From assembly GCF_007859815.1 (NCBI RefSeq), contig NZ_SJPH01000005.1:131013-195012 (forward strand): DNA of 64,000 nucleotides. Direction: 5' to 3'. Positions 8,901-16,189 of this stretch are shown here, in pieces. Numbering within the stretch: position 1 is the stretch's first letter; every line of letters begins with the position of its first letter. The position numbers and the translations under genes are program-made. Under the pieces are notes generated by a model. That model had not been told where the DNA came from and searched no databases. It saw nothing but the letters and a program-made list of their open reading frames with translations. Origin of the DNA: Botrimarina hoheduenensis. Its GTDB lineage: Bacteria > Planctomycetota > Planctomycetia > Pirellulales > Lacipirellulaceae.

Positions 8901-9604
8901 CCGTCTTCATCGGCTGGGCTGCGGCGCTCTTCGGGTTGGCGTTCGAGGCGATCTATCGACTTGGCATTGGTGCGCTCGTGTCGTCGGTGCTTGGCTTCCT
9001 GACGTTGTTGGTGGCCTATTTCTTGTCGCTCGATGGCGACACCTTCACGGTCTTGCAAGCGGTGCTCGACACACAGTTCTGGCTCGCAACGCATGTTGTG
9101 TGCGTCACGCTCGGCTACTCGACGACCTACCTGGCAGGTTTCCTGGCGGCCGTCTATCTGCTGGGCGCCACGCTCCTCAATCGCTTTGACCAGCACGCAC
9201 GCGATCAGTTAGTACGGATGACCTACGGCACGCTGTGCTTTGCGTTGTTCTTTAGCTTTATCGGAACTGTCCTCGGCGGCCTGTGGGCCGATGACTCGTG
9301 GGGACGCTTCTGGGGCTGGGATCCGAAGGAGAACGGGGCCCTGATCATCGTGCTTTGGAACGCGCTCGTGCTGCACGCGCGCTGGGGCAAACTCGTTGGT
9401 CCCGTTGGACTCTGTGTGCTAACGGTCGCCGGAAATATCGTCACCAGCTGGAGCTGGTTCGGCGTCAACGAGCTGGGAGTCGGCCTCCACTCGTACGGCT
9501 TTACCAACGGCGTGAGTTTCTGGTTGCTGATGTTTGCACTGTCGCAATTAGCCGTGATGACGATCGGCTTGATCCCGTTCCTAAAGCGAACCGCGCGGGC
9601 CTAA
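5993..9604 (+). CDS. Fused ResB/CcsA cytochrome c biogenesis protein (system II)
   Basis: A 1203-residue membrane protein combining the two system II cytochrome c synthetase parts. The N-terminal part is ResB-like: several transmembrane helices, then a large periplasmic region with VTLEDFTTEYYVGTQTPKNY and YSGDTLYQSGF, and a further helix near residue 530. A segment of about 280 residues (roughly 620-900) follows. The C-terminal part is CcsA: the tryptophan-rich haem-handling motif ADDSWGRFWGWDPKENGA near residues 1100-1115, with candidate haem-ligand histidines in LLVHTFALVARVY (about 945), near 1020, and in HSYGF (about 1166). It would export haem and attach it to CXXCH apocytochromes, such as the DUF1592 protein in this window. 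Its stop overlaps the stop of the convergent glycosylase gene. Confidence 0.9.
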   Translation: MPSLVDTPLPPQRSATPTAAKPGWWRAIEALASLKLTVVLFALAIFLVFVGTLAQVDHDIWYVVDHTYFRVFWAQVEWQALARFVELFSRAEPRPISGGFWFPGGLLIGGVMMVNLTAAHALRFKVAAKGQRLAGGLALIALGMAATAWVVVSGMDDAFASQLSPALCETLWQTLRGALAVLALGGTYWSVQSYQRVRPAEWWLAAATNLGLLLASGWLLSNPQWRLDDAGLRILWQLAKGGLAATVLLAGCWLVFRKRAGIVLLHAGIGLLMFGELLTGLTADEAQMRLSEGQTVNYAYDIRSTELAIVTPDGDADRVTVIPEQRLALAARTGRPIEHSNLPFTVRVVRFDGNSTLKQPLPNSENLATRGAGQTVLALPSASVVGVGPDQTVNLPSAYVELLSKASGESLGVWLVSSSMLEGPQGGQLLPQSVETEGVTHAIELRFERHYKPYSVTLEDFTTEYYVGTQTPKNYESNILLRDPAENVDRRVRIWMNNPLRYSGDTLYQSGFIDEQTTILQVTSNGGWMIPYVSCMLVGVGMLAHFGVTLSRFLRRRTEEAERRPPPQAGAATAGALAENGGWRALLRLATWRSPLVWAPALVALVIGGYLASKARPARDVPGQFAVQRFGRTPLADDGRVKPLDTLARITLQYLSGKQEAPSRPGSDEPTSAIVWLLDCLTDPNKARDYRVFRIDNLELLDTLGLERRTGSYRYSLGEILKNDERFRKQVALANEKPKKSRSLTENRTLELNEKLMRMSLLMGAFSSPRISIDPERMQETLAITQQQISRLRSAPVPRIAPPVEPSGEWSTLFEAEYLDLLAQARRSERNPATVALAGVLDAYANEDPAAFAARLAALEAAVGKYEARLAEDNSAGGLAPAERLSLGKIAFEQFFNEFSPFYYCAVCYLMAFLMVATSWVPPPGSTLARSLGRCATSAIAVTLLVHTFALVARVYISGRPPVTTLYSSAVFIGWAAALFGLAFEAIYRLGIGALVSSVLGFLTLLVAYFLSLDGDTFTVLQAVLDTQFWLATHVVCVTLGYSTTYLAGFLAAVYLLGATLLNRFDQHARDQLVRMTYGTLCFALFFSFIGTVLGGLWADDSWGRFWGWDPKENGALIIVLWNALVLHARWGKLVGPVGLCVLTVAGNIVTSWSWFGVNELGVGLHSYGFTNGVSFWLLMFALSQLAVMTIGLIPFLKRTARA

Positions 9605-10515
9605 CCCTGGCGGTCGTTGTTTGTTGTGGGGTCCTCGAGTTCTTCGATCGTGGCGGGCCAATCGTCCTTCAGCAGCCGCGCGAGCGAACGGTCTGAAAGC
9701 ACCTTGCCCTCGGTTTGACAGCGCGCGCAGTAATTGCACTCGTTGCTCGCATACCGGATCCGCTGCACGGGGGCCCCGCACACGGGGCACGCCTGTCCAA
9801 ACTTGCCGTGTACCGCCATCTGAGGATGAAACGCGGTCACCTTCTCCGGAAACCGATCGGGCCGTTCCGCTGCGAGTCGGTCGATCCATGCGCTGAGCGT
9901 CTGGCGAGCGGCCTGCCACAACCGAAGCACCTCCTCGGCAGACAGCTGCTGGGTGCGTCGCAGTGGTGAGAGCCGAGCGGCGTGCAAGATCTCATCGCTG
10001 TAAGCGTTCCCGATACCATCAAATCGACGCGGATCGGTCAGTGCCCGTTTGAGCGTGTTATTCGTGGCGCTCAGCGCCTCAGCAAACGCTGCTTGCGATG
10101 AATTCAGTACGTCGAGGCCGCCCGGGTCCAACGCATCGACCTCGTCTCTTGACGCAACAAGCCACACGCCCGCGCGCTTCTGGGCTGAGACCTCGGTAAG
10201 TGTCATCACGCCGTCGGCAAAATCGATTGCCAGCAGGTCGGCTTTGCTGCGCCCGCCGTAGCCCGGCTTTCTCCAGTGAAATCGCCCCGCGATCATCAAA
10301 TGGAAGACGAGAAACGGGCCGTCGTTCAATTCCCAAACAATCCGCTTCCCGCGACGGCTGAAGCCCCGCACCTCATGCCCGATGATCTGTTCGATCGCGG
10401 GCTCGAAGGTGCGGAGCACAAACGGGCTGCGGACCCGGACCCCCGCAATGGCTTGACCCTTCAGCAACCGATCCAGCGAAGCTACGTACCGGACGATGTC
10501 GGGGAGTTCGGGCAT
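9601..10515 (-). CDS. Formamidopyrimidine-DNA glycosylase family protein (Fpg/Nei)
   Basis: A 304-residue DNA repair glycosylase/AP lyase. The sequence begins MPELPDIVRYVASL, giving the catalytic Pro2 and Glu3 after Met removal. The core includes GKRIVWELNDGPFLVFHLMI, the H2TH region KRALTDPRRFDGIGNAYSDE and a C-terminal four-cysteine zinc finger (CPVCG and CARCQ). It would excise oxidised or ring-opened bases and cut the abasic site. The frame extends 34 codons upstream, but the ATG at 10515 is fixed by the catalytic Pro2. The substrate preference (MutM-like or Nei-like) cannot be decided from motifs. Its 3' end overlaps the ResB-CcsA gene tail-to-tail by four bases (CTAA). Confidence 0.9.
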   Translation of the reverse strand: MPELPDIVRYVASLDRLLKGQAIAGVRVRSPFVLRTFEPAIEQIIGHEVRGFSRRGKRIVWELNDGPFLVFHLMIAGRFHWRKPGYGGRSKADLLAIDFADGVMTLTEVSAQKRAGVWLVASRDEVDALDPGGLDVLNSSQAAFAEALSATNNTLKRALTDPRRFDGIGNAYSDEILHAARLSPLRRTQQLSAEEVLRLWQAARQTLSAWIDRLAAERPDRFPEKVTAFHPQMAVHGKFGQACPVCGAPVQRIRYASNECNYCARCQTEGKVLSDRSLARLLKDDWPATIEELEDPTTNNDRQG

Positions 10516-10793
10516 GCCGCTTAAACAAGGCTTGGACCGGCAGGGCAGGGGGGTCTCTCTCGGGCCTCGCAATCGCTGCCAAGCAATCAGCACTTTCGCT
10601 GGCGCGGTGGTCTCCACGCTATCCCGGGTTGCTGGTCACAGCATAATCGCAACAAAAACAAGCCGCTAACCGTGCGGTAGTTCATGCGGCACAAGATCCC
10701 AGGGCGTTGCAGCAGCTGCTCCGCAGGCGACCCCGCCAAGTAGCCTCGGACCCGCACCAGGCCGCGGCGTTGCGGGCCCAGAGAATAATATTG

Positions 10794-10821
10794 TTGACAA
10801 ATACTGCCCGACCAGTACGAT
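10794..10821 (+). promoter_or_regulatory. Sigma70-type promoter of the blaI/blaR1-like operon
   Basis: A perfect -35 hexamer TTGACA (10794-10799), a 16-base spacer and a -10-like TACGAT (10816-10821) lie 57 bases upstream of the GTG start of the repressor gene. The first BlaI-type operator overlaps the spacer and the start of the -10 element, which fits autorepression. Confidence 0.65.
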
Positions 10822-10849
10822 TGCGGCCGTACCTACTGGTCGGCCCGTA
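10802..10849. promoter_or_regulatory. Tandem BlaI/MecI-type operators
   Basis: Two 16-bp dyads with the spacing of known mec/bla operators (TACTA-N6-TAGTA form) occur here. Site 1 is TACTGCCCGACCAGTA (10802-10817), a TACTG-N6-CAGTA dyad. Site 2 is TACTGGTCGGCCCGTA (10834-10849), with one mismatch in the right arm. They start 32 bases apart, about three helical turns. CCGACCAGTA in site 1 is also an exact inverted repeat of TACTGGTCGG in site 2. Binding by the adjacent repressor is inferred. Confidence 0.6.
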
Positions 10850-10878
10850 AATACCCTCTCCCCCGAGGTCCCCCACGC

Positions 10879-11334
10879 GTGAACGACCCTCAACCTACCG
10901 AGCGCGAGCTCGATGCCCTGAAGGTGCTCTGGCAGGCGCAGCAAGCGGGCTCCGACGGTGCCACCGTCCGCCAGATCGCCCAGGCGATCGACTCGGCCGA
11001 CGATCGGCGTGCCTACACAACTGTCCTGAGCCTTCTACAAGTCATGGAGCACAAGGGGCTCGTGGACCATGTTCGGCAAGGCAAGGCGTACGTCTATCGG
11101 CCGCTGATCGAGCGCGCGAAGACTTTTCGTCAGCTCGCGGGCGGGTTTCTCGATCGGGTGTTCGATGGTGCCGTGGGCGAGTACCTGGTTCATGCCCTAG
11201 GCGACCGTCGCCTCTCTGCGGCGGAACTCGACGAGCTCGAGGCGATGATCACCCGGGCACGCGACAAGCAAAAAACCGGCAAAGCGGCCCCCCGCGGCAG
11301 CAAGCGTTCCGATCGCCCGAAAGGAGGAGCATGA
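10879..11334 (+). CDS. blaI: BlaI/MecI/CopY-family transcriptional repressor
   Basis: A 151-residue repressor with an N-terminal winged HTH (TERELDALKVLWQAQQAG, then ATVRQIAQAI and AYTTVLSLLQVMEHKGLV) and the VRQGKAYVYRPL wing. A C-terminal dimerisation region carries LSAAELDELEAMI, and a Lys/Arg-rich tail follows. In this family the partner metalloprotease triggers cleavage or release of the repressor, which lifts repression. The start is a GTG. Its stop overlaps the start of the M56 gene (ATGATG), so the pair is translationally coupled. Operators in its own promoter indicate autoregulation. No beta-lactamase gene lies nearby, so the controlled target may be something else. Confidence 0.9.
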   Translation: MNDPQPTERELDALKVLWQAQQAGSDGATVRQIAQAIDSADDRRAYTTVLSLLQVMEHKGLVDHVRQGKAYVYRPLIERAKTFRQLAGGFLDRVFDGAVGEYLVHALGDRRLSAAELDELEAMITRARDKQKTGKAAPRGSKRSDRPKGGA

Positions 11335-14300
11335 TGTCCTTGCTAAAAGTTTGGGAGCAGGAGCTAAGCGCAGTCGTGACGGCCCTCGCCGATTTCCATC
11401 TGGGGGCGCTGTTCCTGCTAACGGTCTCTTTGCTGCTCGGCGGGTTGCTACGCCAGCCTGCACGGCGGTTGACGCTCGCTTGGGCGACCATTGCCAGCCT
11501 CGGGCTGCTGGCTTTTCTGGCGGCGCTGCCCGGCTGGTCGCTGTGGGCCCTGACCGCGGCCCCCCCCGCCGCCGTGATCGCATCCCCAGCGGCACTGCCC
11601 GCCTTGCCCGCCACGGTCAACCTCGAGGCACCCCTCTCCGCTCCGAACTCAGTTCGGCTCCCGGCCACGGCAGACCCCGCGACGTGGGAAGCGCCGCCCT
11701 TAGCATCGAGCATCACGCCGCCGGCACCGCCGATCAACTGGCCCGCACTCCTCGTAACCGCCGGTGCCGCACTCCTGACGACGGGCACGGCAGTGGTCTT
11801 GGCCTGGCTTGGCTTAGGATGGCGGGCCGGCAGCCGCCTAGTTCAGCAGGCCTCTCCGGCACCGGAACGTTGCCAGCTGCTGGTCGCGGGGCTCAGCGGG
11901 GCGAGCCCCGCGCCGCGGCTGCTGGTGAGCGATCGGCTTGCCGCCCCCGTGGCGATCGGCCTACGACTTCCGACGATCTTGCTGCCCCGCACCGTTGCCC
12001 TTCACGCTAGCGACGACGATCTGCTGACGCTGCTCGAACACGAGCTCGCACACGTTCGGCACGGCGACCTGTGGCTGCTCGCCGGACTGCGGGCGCTGCT
12101 GCCCCTTTTATGGATGCACCCGCTGTACTGGTTGCTCCGACGCCGCGTACGGCTGGATCAAGAGGCACTCGCCGACGCTGCCGCCGCAGACCTCAGCAGC
12201 CGCGAAGCGTACGCCGAACGACTGGTTAATTGGGCGCGCGAGCTTGCCGGCCAGCCACAGGCCCCCCGCCTGGCGGGGGCCGCCGGGCTGTGGGAGGGCC
12301 CCTCGCAGTTGCGCCGCCGGTTGGTGGTGCTCCTCGATCACCGTCTGACCGTCATCCGGAAGACCACGCGCCGCTGGCGCGCGGCGTGCGGCCTGGCGTT
12401 CGGTTCGATTGCGTTGGTGGCGTCACTGGTTACGCTCAGCCCGGCCGAGATCAAAATCGCGCCCCCCGAACAGGCATTGCCGCAGAGTGTCGAAACGTTC
12501 ACGGTGCGGCTGGTCGATGCCGCGGGTCAGCCGATCGCCGATGCCCGCGTCACGCCCTGGGCGCTCCGTTCCTCGCAAGGACATGGCTGGTGGCGCAAGG
12601 ACGAAGACGATCCGGCTTCCCTCGGTCCCGTAGCGGTCACGACGGACGCCGCTGGGGAAGCGACGATCGCTTATCCGCACTTCCGGGATTCGGACGAAGG
12701 GGTCCGTACGATCTCCGTTACGGTCCGTGTGGATCACCCCGACTACGTACAGGTTGGCGATCGGCATATCGACGTGCCAACAGAAGCTTCTCCGCAGGTG
12801 ATCCGCCTCAGCGAAGGAGCCAGCGTGGCGGTCAGCGCGCTGATCGATGGCCAGCCGGCCGACGCCGCTGAATTGCACATCGTCGCCTCCGATGGCCGTA
12901 TGCTGAGCGAGGGAACGCAGCCGCAGCGCGAGGAAAACACCCTCTCGCTTCCGCCGATGGCGGCGGGTCCACAGGTGCTGCGTGTGGTGCGAATCGTGGA
13001 CGGCCGCGCGACGCACTTCAGCCCGCTCGTGGAGCTTGATCTGCACGAAGGGCAGTCGATCGCTCAGACCGTGAGCCTCGTCCCGGCGGCGACAATCCAC
13101 GGCCTACTGGGCGAGGAAGCGCCCCGGCCGATCATCGATGGCCGGGTCAATGCCGTTACGCTCGCTCCCAGCCGCGATGGCCCCGATTGCATGTGGTTTA
13201 CCTGGGCCGAAGTCGACGCCGCGGGCGCGTTCACGATCGAAGACTGGCCGGCCGACGCGGCGATCCAGCTCATCGCCCTCTGCCAGGGATACAAGGCGAC
13301 CAACGGCACGGCGCCGCCGGAAGAAACCCAGGTCCGCGACAAGGATCCGTATGAGCGGCCCCACGTCTTCCGGCCCGAGCAGTTCGGAACGCCGCTCGTG
13401 TTGCCGATGGAGCCCCTCGTGCGCTGCGACGTGCAGACGGTAGATCTCGATGGCCAGCCGGTCACCGGCGTCAAGGTGGTCGCGTGCCCCAATGTGCAGT
13501 GGTGGAACAGCGGCTCACAGATCTACTGCGACCCTCTCGTACGCGCTGATCGCGCGCTCGTGGCGGGAGACTATGAAGCAACGATCGATCGCAACCATGC
13601 CCCCGAGTTTTGGCAGGAGGTTGACGACCAAGGGCGTGCGACGCTCTATCTGCCCGTGGGACGTGAGCGGCTGGTAGTTGTTAGCGAGGAATTTGAGCTG
13701 CCCGTCTACCTCGGCAGCCGCGATGTGGAAGTGATCCTCGAAGCAGGCCAGCCGATTAGCCAACGGCTCTTCCTCCAGCCGCGAGGTGCCGAGCAACTGG
13801 GCGATTGGGACAAGCTGGCCGGCGTGGTGTTCGGCTGCACCACGCGCGAAGGGCAGCGTCTGTGCGCTCTACCGGGCGTCAAGCAGAAGGTGCTGGAGTT
13901 CCGCGCCCGATTGGCCGCCGCCGACAACCCGCGCGACCCGGCAATCCTCACCGAGGCGTACGAGCTGATCGCCGAGGCGTTCGCCGACGCCGGCGACGCC
14001 GAAGAAGCCGCCAAATGGTGCCGCAAGGCGGCGGCGGAAGCGGCGAAGGTGGAAGACGCCGGGGCCGCTTCCTGGCCTGTGCCGACGAGTGGCGTTACAG
14101 CGGTTGCTGAATTCGTTGCGTCGAGCGACATTCAGCCGACGGAGATCAATAAAGCCCCAGAGCAGGGTCCCGGCCCCGGTGTCCTGCGCATCGAGTGCGT
14201 CGACGAGGCTGGCCAGCCAATCGTCGGCGCGCGGCTCGAATGTCGGCAACTGTTCGCCACGAGTCCGGGGCAAGTCGACAGCCGACTGCTGGCCGAAGGG

Positions 14301-15986
14301 CAAAGCGACGCTGCGGGGGTCTGCCTGTTTAAGGGCCTGCCGATCGATCCAGCTCGGAGCGGCGAATCAGGATGGTCGATCCTGCGTGTCCGCGCTGAAG
14401 CGCCAGGCTACGCGACGGGGCTCATCGACGACGGCCGTCTCATGGCCTCCAGCGTCTTTGAGCACGGGGGCACCGGTCAAATTGTGATGCGACCCGCGGC
14501 CACGCTGACAGTGCGAGTTGTCGATCACGAGGGCCGCCCCGTTGTGGGGGCGACGGTGCTTAGCTCCAGCGACGCTTTTAGGGCTGATGATCCCACGCTA
14601 GTGACCGATGAAAATGGCGTGCGGGTCATCGAGAATCTGGCGCCGGGGGATGACCTGGGACTCCATCAGCAGGCGGTTGAGGGCATCGAACAGTTCACCC
14701 AAGCCTGGTTTGAAGCCACCCGAGGCGTGCAGAGACTGGCGCCGGCGCGGAGTCTCATCGTACGGCACCCGGATTATGCTGTGGCGTCGGCACGGATTGA
14801 AAGGGTTCCGTGCGAGCAGACGATCGTCGTTCATCCGCGCACGTCGATCTCAGGCCGCGTGCTCGGCGTCGATGGCGAGCCACGCGCTGGTTACTACATC
14901 GAAGCACAGTGCCAACGACTCTTGCCGCGTGCCTCGTTGGGAGCAGATGCGTTCGGCATGTCTCGGCTCGGATACGAGACGACGACGACCGACGACTCGG
15001 GCCGCTACGCCTTCGATAGCTTGCCACAGGGGGAGTACCTGATTCGCGCGAGAAAATCGCCATCGCTTGACGTCGAGGTGTCCGACGAACTGTTGCCCGA
15101 AGGAAAATTGGTGCGGGCGGAGGACTCCTCCGGAATCACAGCGCCCGACTTGATCGCAACCACAGGCCGATTGCTGCGCGTTCAGTTGATCGATGACCTG
15201 ACCGGTGAGCCGGTGCGTCCCGGCAGGCCGATGATTGCCCAATTGCACAACTACCCTGAGCCCGCAGGTGATGACTTCAGTGGATACGGTTTCGACCGAG
15301 TTCCTCTGGCGGCGGACGGCACGTTCACCTGCCGAGGGCCGCAGGAAGCTTTCTGGCTCGATCTTGTCGTTATTGAAGAGCCCGCCGAGCAGGGTCGCTC
15401 TAACTTTTACCGTGACATTAAACCTCGCCGCGCGGTGCTCGTCGGCAAAGAGCCCTCCACCGAGCCAATCACCTATCGTGTCATCAACGATGGCGGAGAG
15501 CGAGAAGCGCTGGATGCAGAACTTGGCAAGCGGAAGGAAGCGGGAGACACCGACGAGGCCCTTTTCCTGTACGCGACCATGCTCTCAGTGCGCCCGGATG
15601 ATGAGCAGCTGCTGTGGGGCCGCGCCCGTTTGCTGGCGAAGCTCGACCGCGACGCCAAGGCGGCGCAAGACTACGAGCGACTGCTCGCCCAGGCGTCGCA
15701 CTACGAGTATGCCCATATTGCGGAAGTGGCCTGGATCTACGTGGCGGCCAAAGACCCCGCGGCGCGCAACCCGCAGCGGGCGCTGGAGCTGTGCGAGCGG
15801 GCGATCGCCCTCCGCAAGCCGGGTGTCAGCCTGCTGGACACTTATGCGATGGCACTCGCCGCTACAGGCAACCCACAAAAGGCGGTCGAGGTGCAGCGCG
15901 GCGTGGTCGAGAACTGCCAGCCCGAATCATTGGAAAAGTACCGAAACCGTCTGGCGAGGTACGAAGCGATGCTCGCCAGCGAGTAG
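11331..15986 (+). CDS. Giant BlaR1-like M56 metalloprotease with carboxypeptidase-regulatory-like and TPR-like regions
   Basis: At 1551 residues this is more than twice a typical BlaR1 (about 600). Residues 1-170 hold membrane helices and a Pro/Ala-rich loop. A zinc-protease domain follows with HELAH at 237-241 and the downstream acidic segment LDQEALADAAAAD. After a further helix (about residues 350-370) comes a long region, probably extracytoplasmic, with at least four carboxypeptidase-regulatory-like Ig domains (VRLVDAAGQPIADARV, IECVDEAGQPIVGARL, VRVVDHEGRPVVGATV, ISGRVLGVDGEPRAGYYI). Helical, TPR-like segments lie near residues 860-920 and 1390-1550. No penicillin-binding SXXK sensor domain was recognised. 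A perfect AAAGGAGG ribosome site precedes the start, which overlaps the repressor stop. Confidence 0.85.
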   Translation: MMSLLKVWEQELSAVVTALADFHLGALFLLTVSLLLGGLLRQPARRLTLAWATIASLGLLAFLAALPGWSLWALTAAPPAAVIASPAALPALPATVNLEAPLSAPNSVRLPATADPATWEAPPLASSITPPAPPINWPALLVTAGAALLTTGTAVVLAWLGLGWRAGSRLVQQASPAPERCQLLVAGLSGASPAPRLLVSDRLAAPVAIGLRLPTILLPRTVALHASDDDLLTLLEHELAHVRHGDLWLLAGLRALLPLLWMHPLYWLLRRRVRLDQEALADAAAADLSSREAYAERLVNWARELAGQPQAPRLAGAAGLWEGPSQLRRRLVVLLDHRLTVIRKTTRRWRAACGLAFGSIALVASLVTLSPAEIKIAPPEQALPQSVETFTVRLVDAAGQPIADARVTPWALRSSQGHGWWRKDEDDPASLGPVAVTTDAAGEATIAYPHFRDSDEGVRTISVTVRVDHPDYVQVGDRHIDVPTEASPQVIRLSEGASVAVSALIDGQPADAAELHIVASDGRMLSEGTQPQREENTLSLPPMAAGPQVLRVVRIVDGRATHFSPLVELDLHEGQSIAQTVSLVPAATIHGLLGEEAPRPIIDGRVNAVTLAPSRDGPDCMWFTWAEVDAAGAFTIEDWPADAAIQLIALCQGYKATNGTAPPEETQVRDKDPYERPHVFRPEQFGTPLVLPMEPLVRCDVQTVDLDGQPVTGVKVVACPNVQWWNSGSQIYCDPLVRADRALVAGDYEATIDRNHAPEFWQEVDDQGRATLYLPVGRERLVVVSEEFELPVYLGSRDVEVILEAGQPISQRLFLQPRGAEQLGDWDKLAGVVFGCTTREGQRLCALPGVKQKVLEFRARLAAADNPRDPAILTEAYELIAEAFADAGDAEEAAKWCRKAAAEAAKVEDAGAASWPVPTSGVTAVAEFVASSDIQPTEINKAPEQGPGPGVLRIECVDEAGQPIVGARLECRQLFATSPGQVDSRLLAEGQSDAAGVCLFKGLPIDPARSGESGWSILRVRAEAPGYATGLIDDGRLMASSVFEHGGTGQIVMRPAATLTVRVVDHEGRPVVGATVLSSSDAFRADDPTLVTDENGVRVIENLAPGDDLGLHQQAVEGIEQFTQAWFEATRGVQRLAPARSLIVRHPDYAVASARIERVPCEQTIVVHPRTSISGRVLGVDGEPRAGYYIEAQCQRLLPRASLGADAFGMSRLGYETTTTDDSGRYAFDSLPQGEYLIRARKSPSLDVEVSDELLPEGKLVRAEDSSGITAPDLIATTGRLLRVQLIDDLTGEPVRPGRPMIAQLHNYPEPAGDDFSGYGFDRVPLAADGTFTCRGPQEAFWLDLVVIEEPAEQGRSNFYRDIKPRRAVLVGKEPSTEPITYRVINDGGEREALDAELGKRKEAGDTDEALFLYATMLSVRPDDEQLLWGRARLLAKLDRDAKAAQDYERLLAQASHYEYAHIAEVAWIYVAAKDPAARNPQRALELCERAIALRKPGVSLLDTYAMALAATGNPQKAVEVQRGVVENCQPESLEKYRNRLARYEAMLASE

Positions 15987-16046
15987 CCAATCCGGCTCAA
16001 CAGCTACTACGCCTAGACGAGTTCCGCCGCCCGTTGGGCCGCTTCC

Positions 16047-16090
16047 GCTCCGGGCCCTGCTCAGCCTACGGCTTCGCAGGCCCCTCCGCT
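16047..16090. repeat. 44-bp palindromic dispersed repeat, copy A
   Basis: Matches copy B (63957-64000, reverse complement) at 36 of 44 positions, with the last 15 positions identical. Both can fold into a hairpin around a TAC loop. The inner pair at repeat positions 19 and 25 is C-G here and G-C in copy B, a compensatory change. It lies about 60 bases after the M56 gene and just before the truncated PEP-CTERM gene. Confidence 0.7.
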
Positions 16091-16189
16091 CCAGCTGCCC
16101 AACGGACTACCATCTAATCATCCCGATTCTCTCATAGCGACTGGCACATAGATCGGGGGAAGACCAGCTCTGGCACTGGTGGTCGTTTC

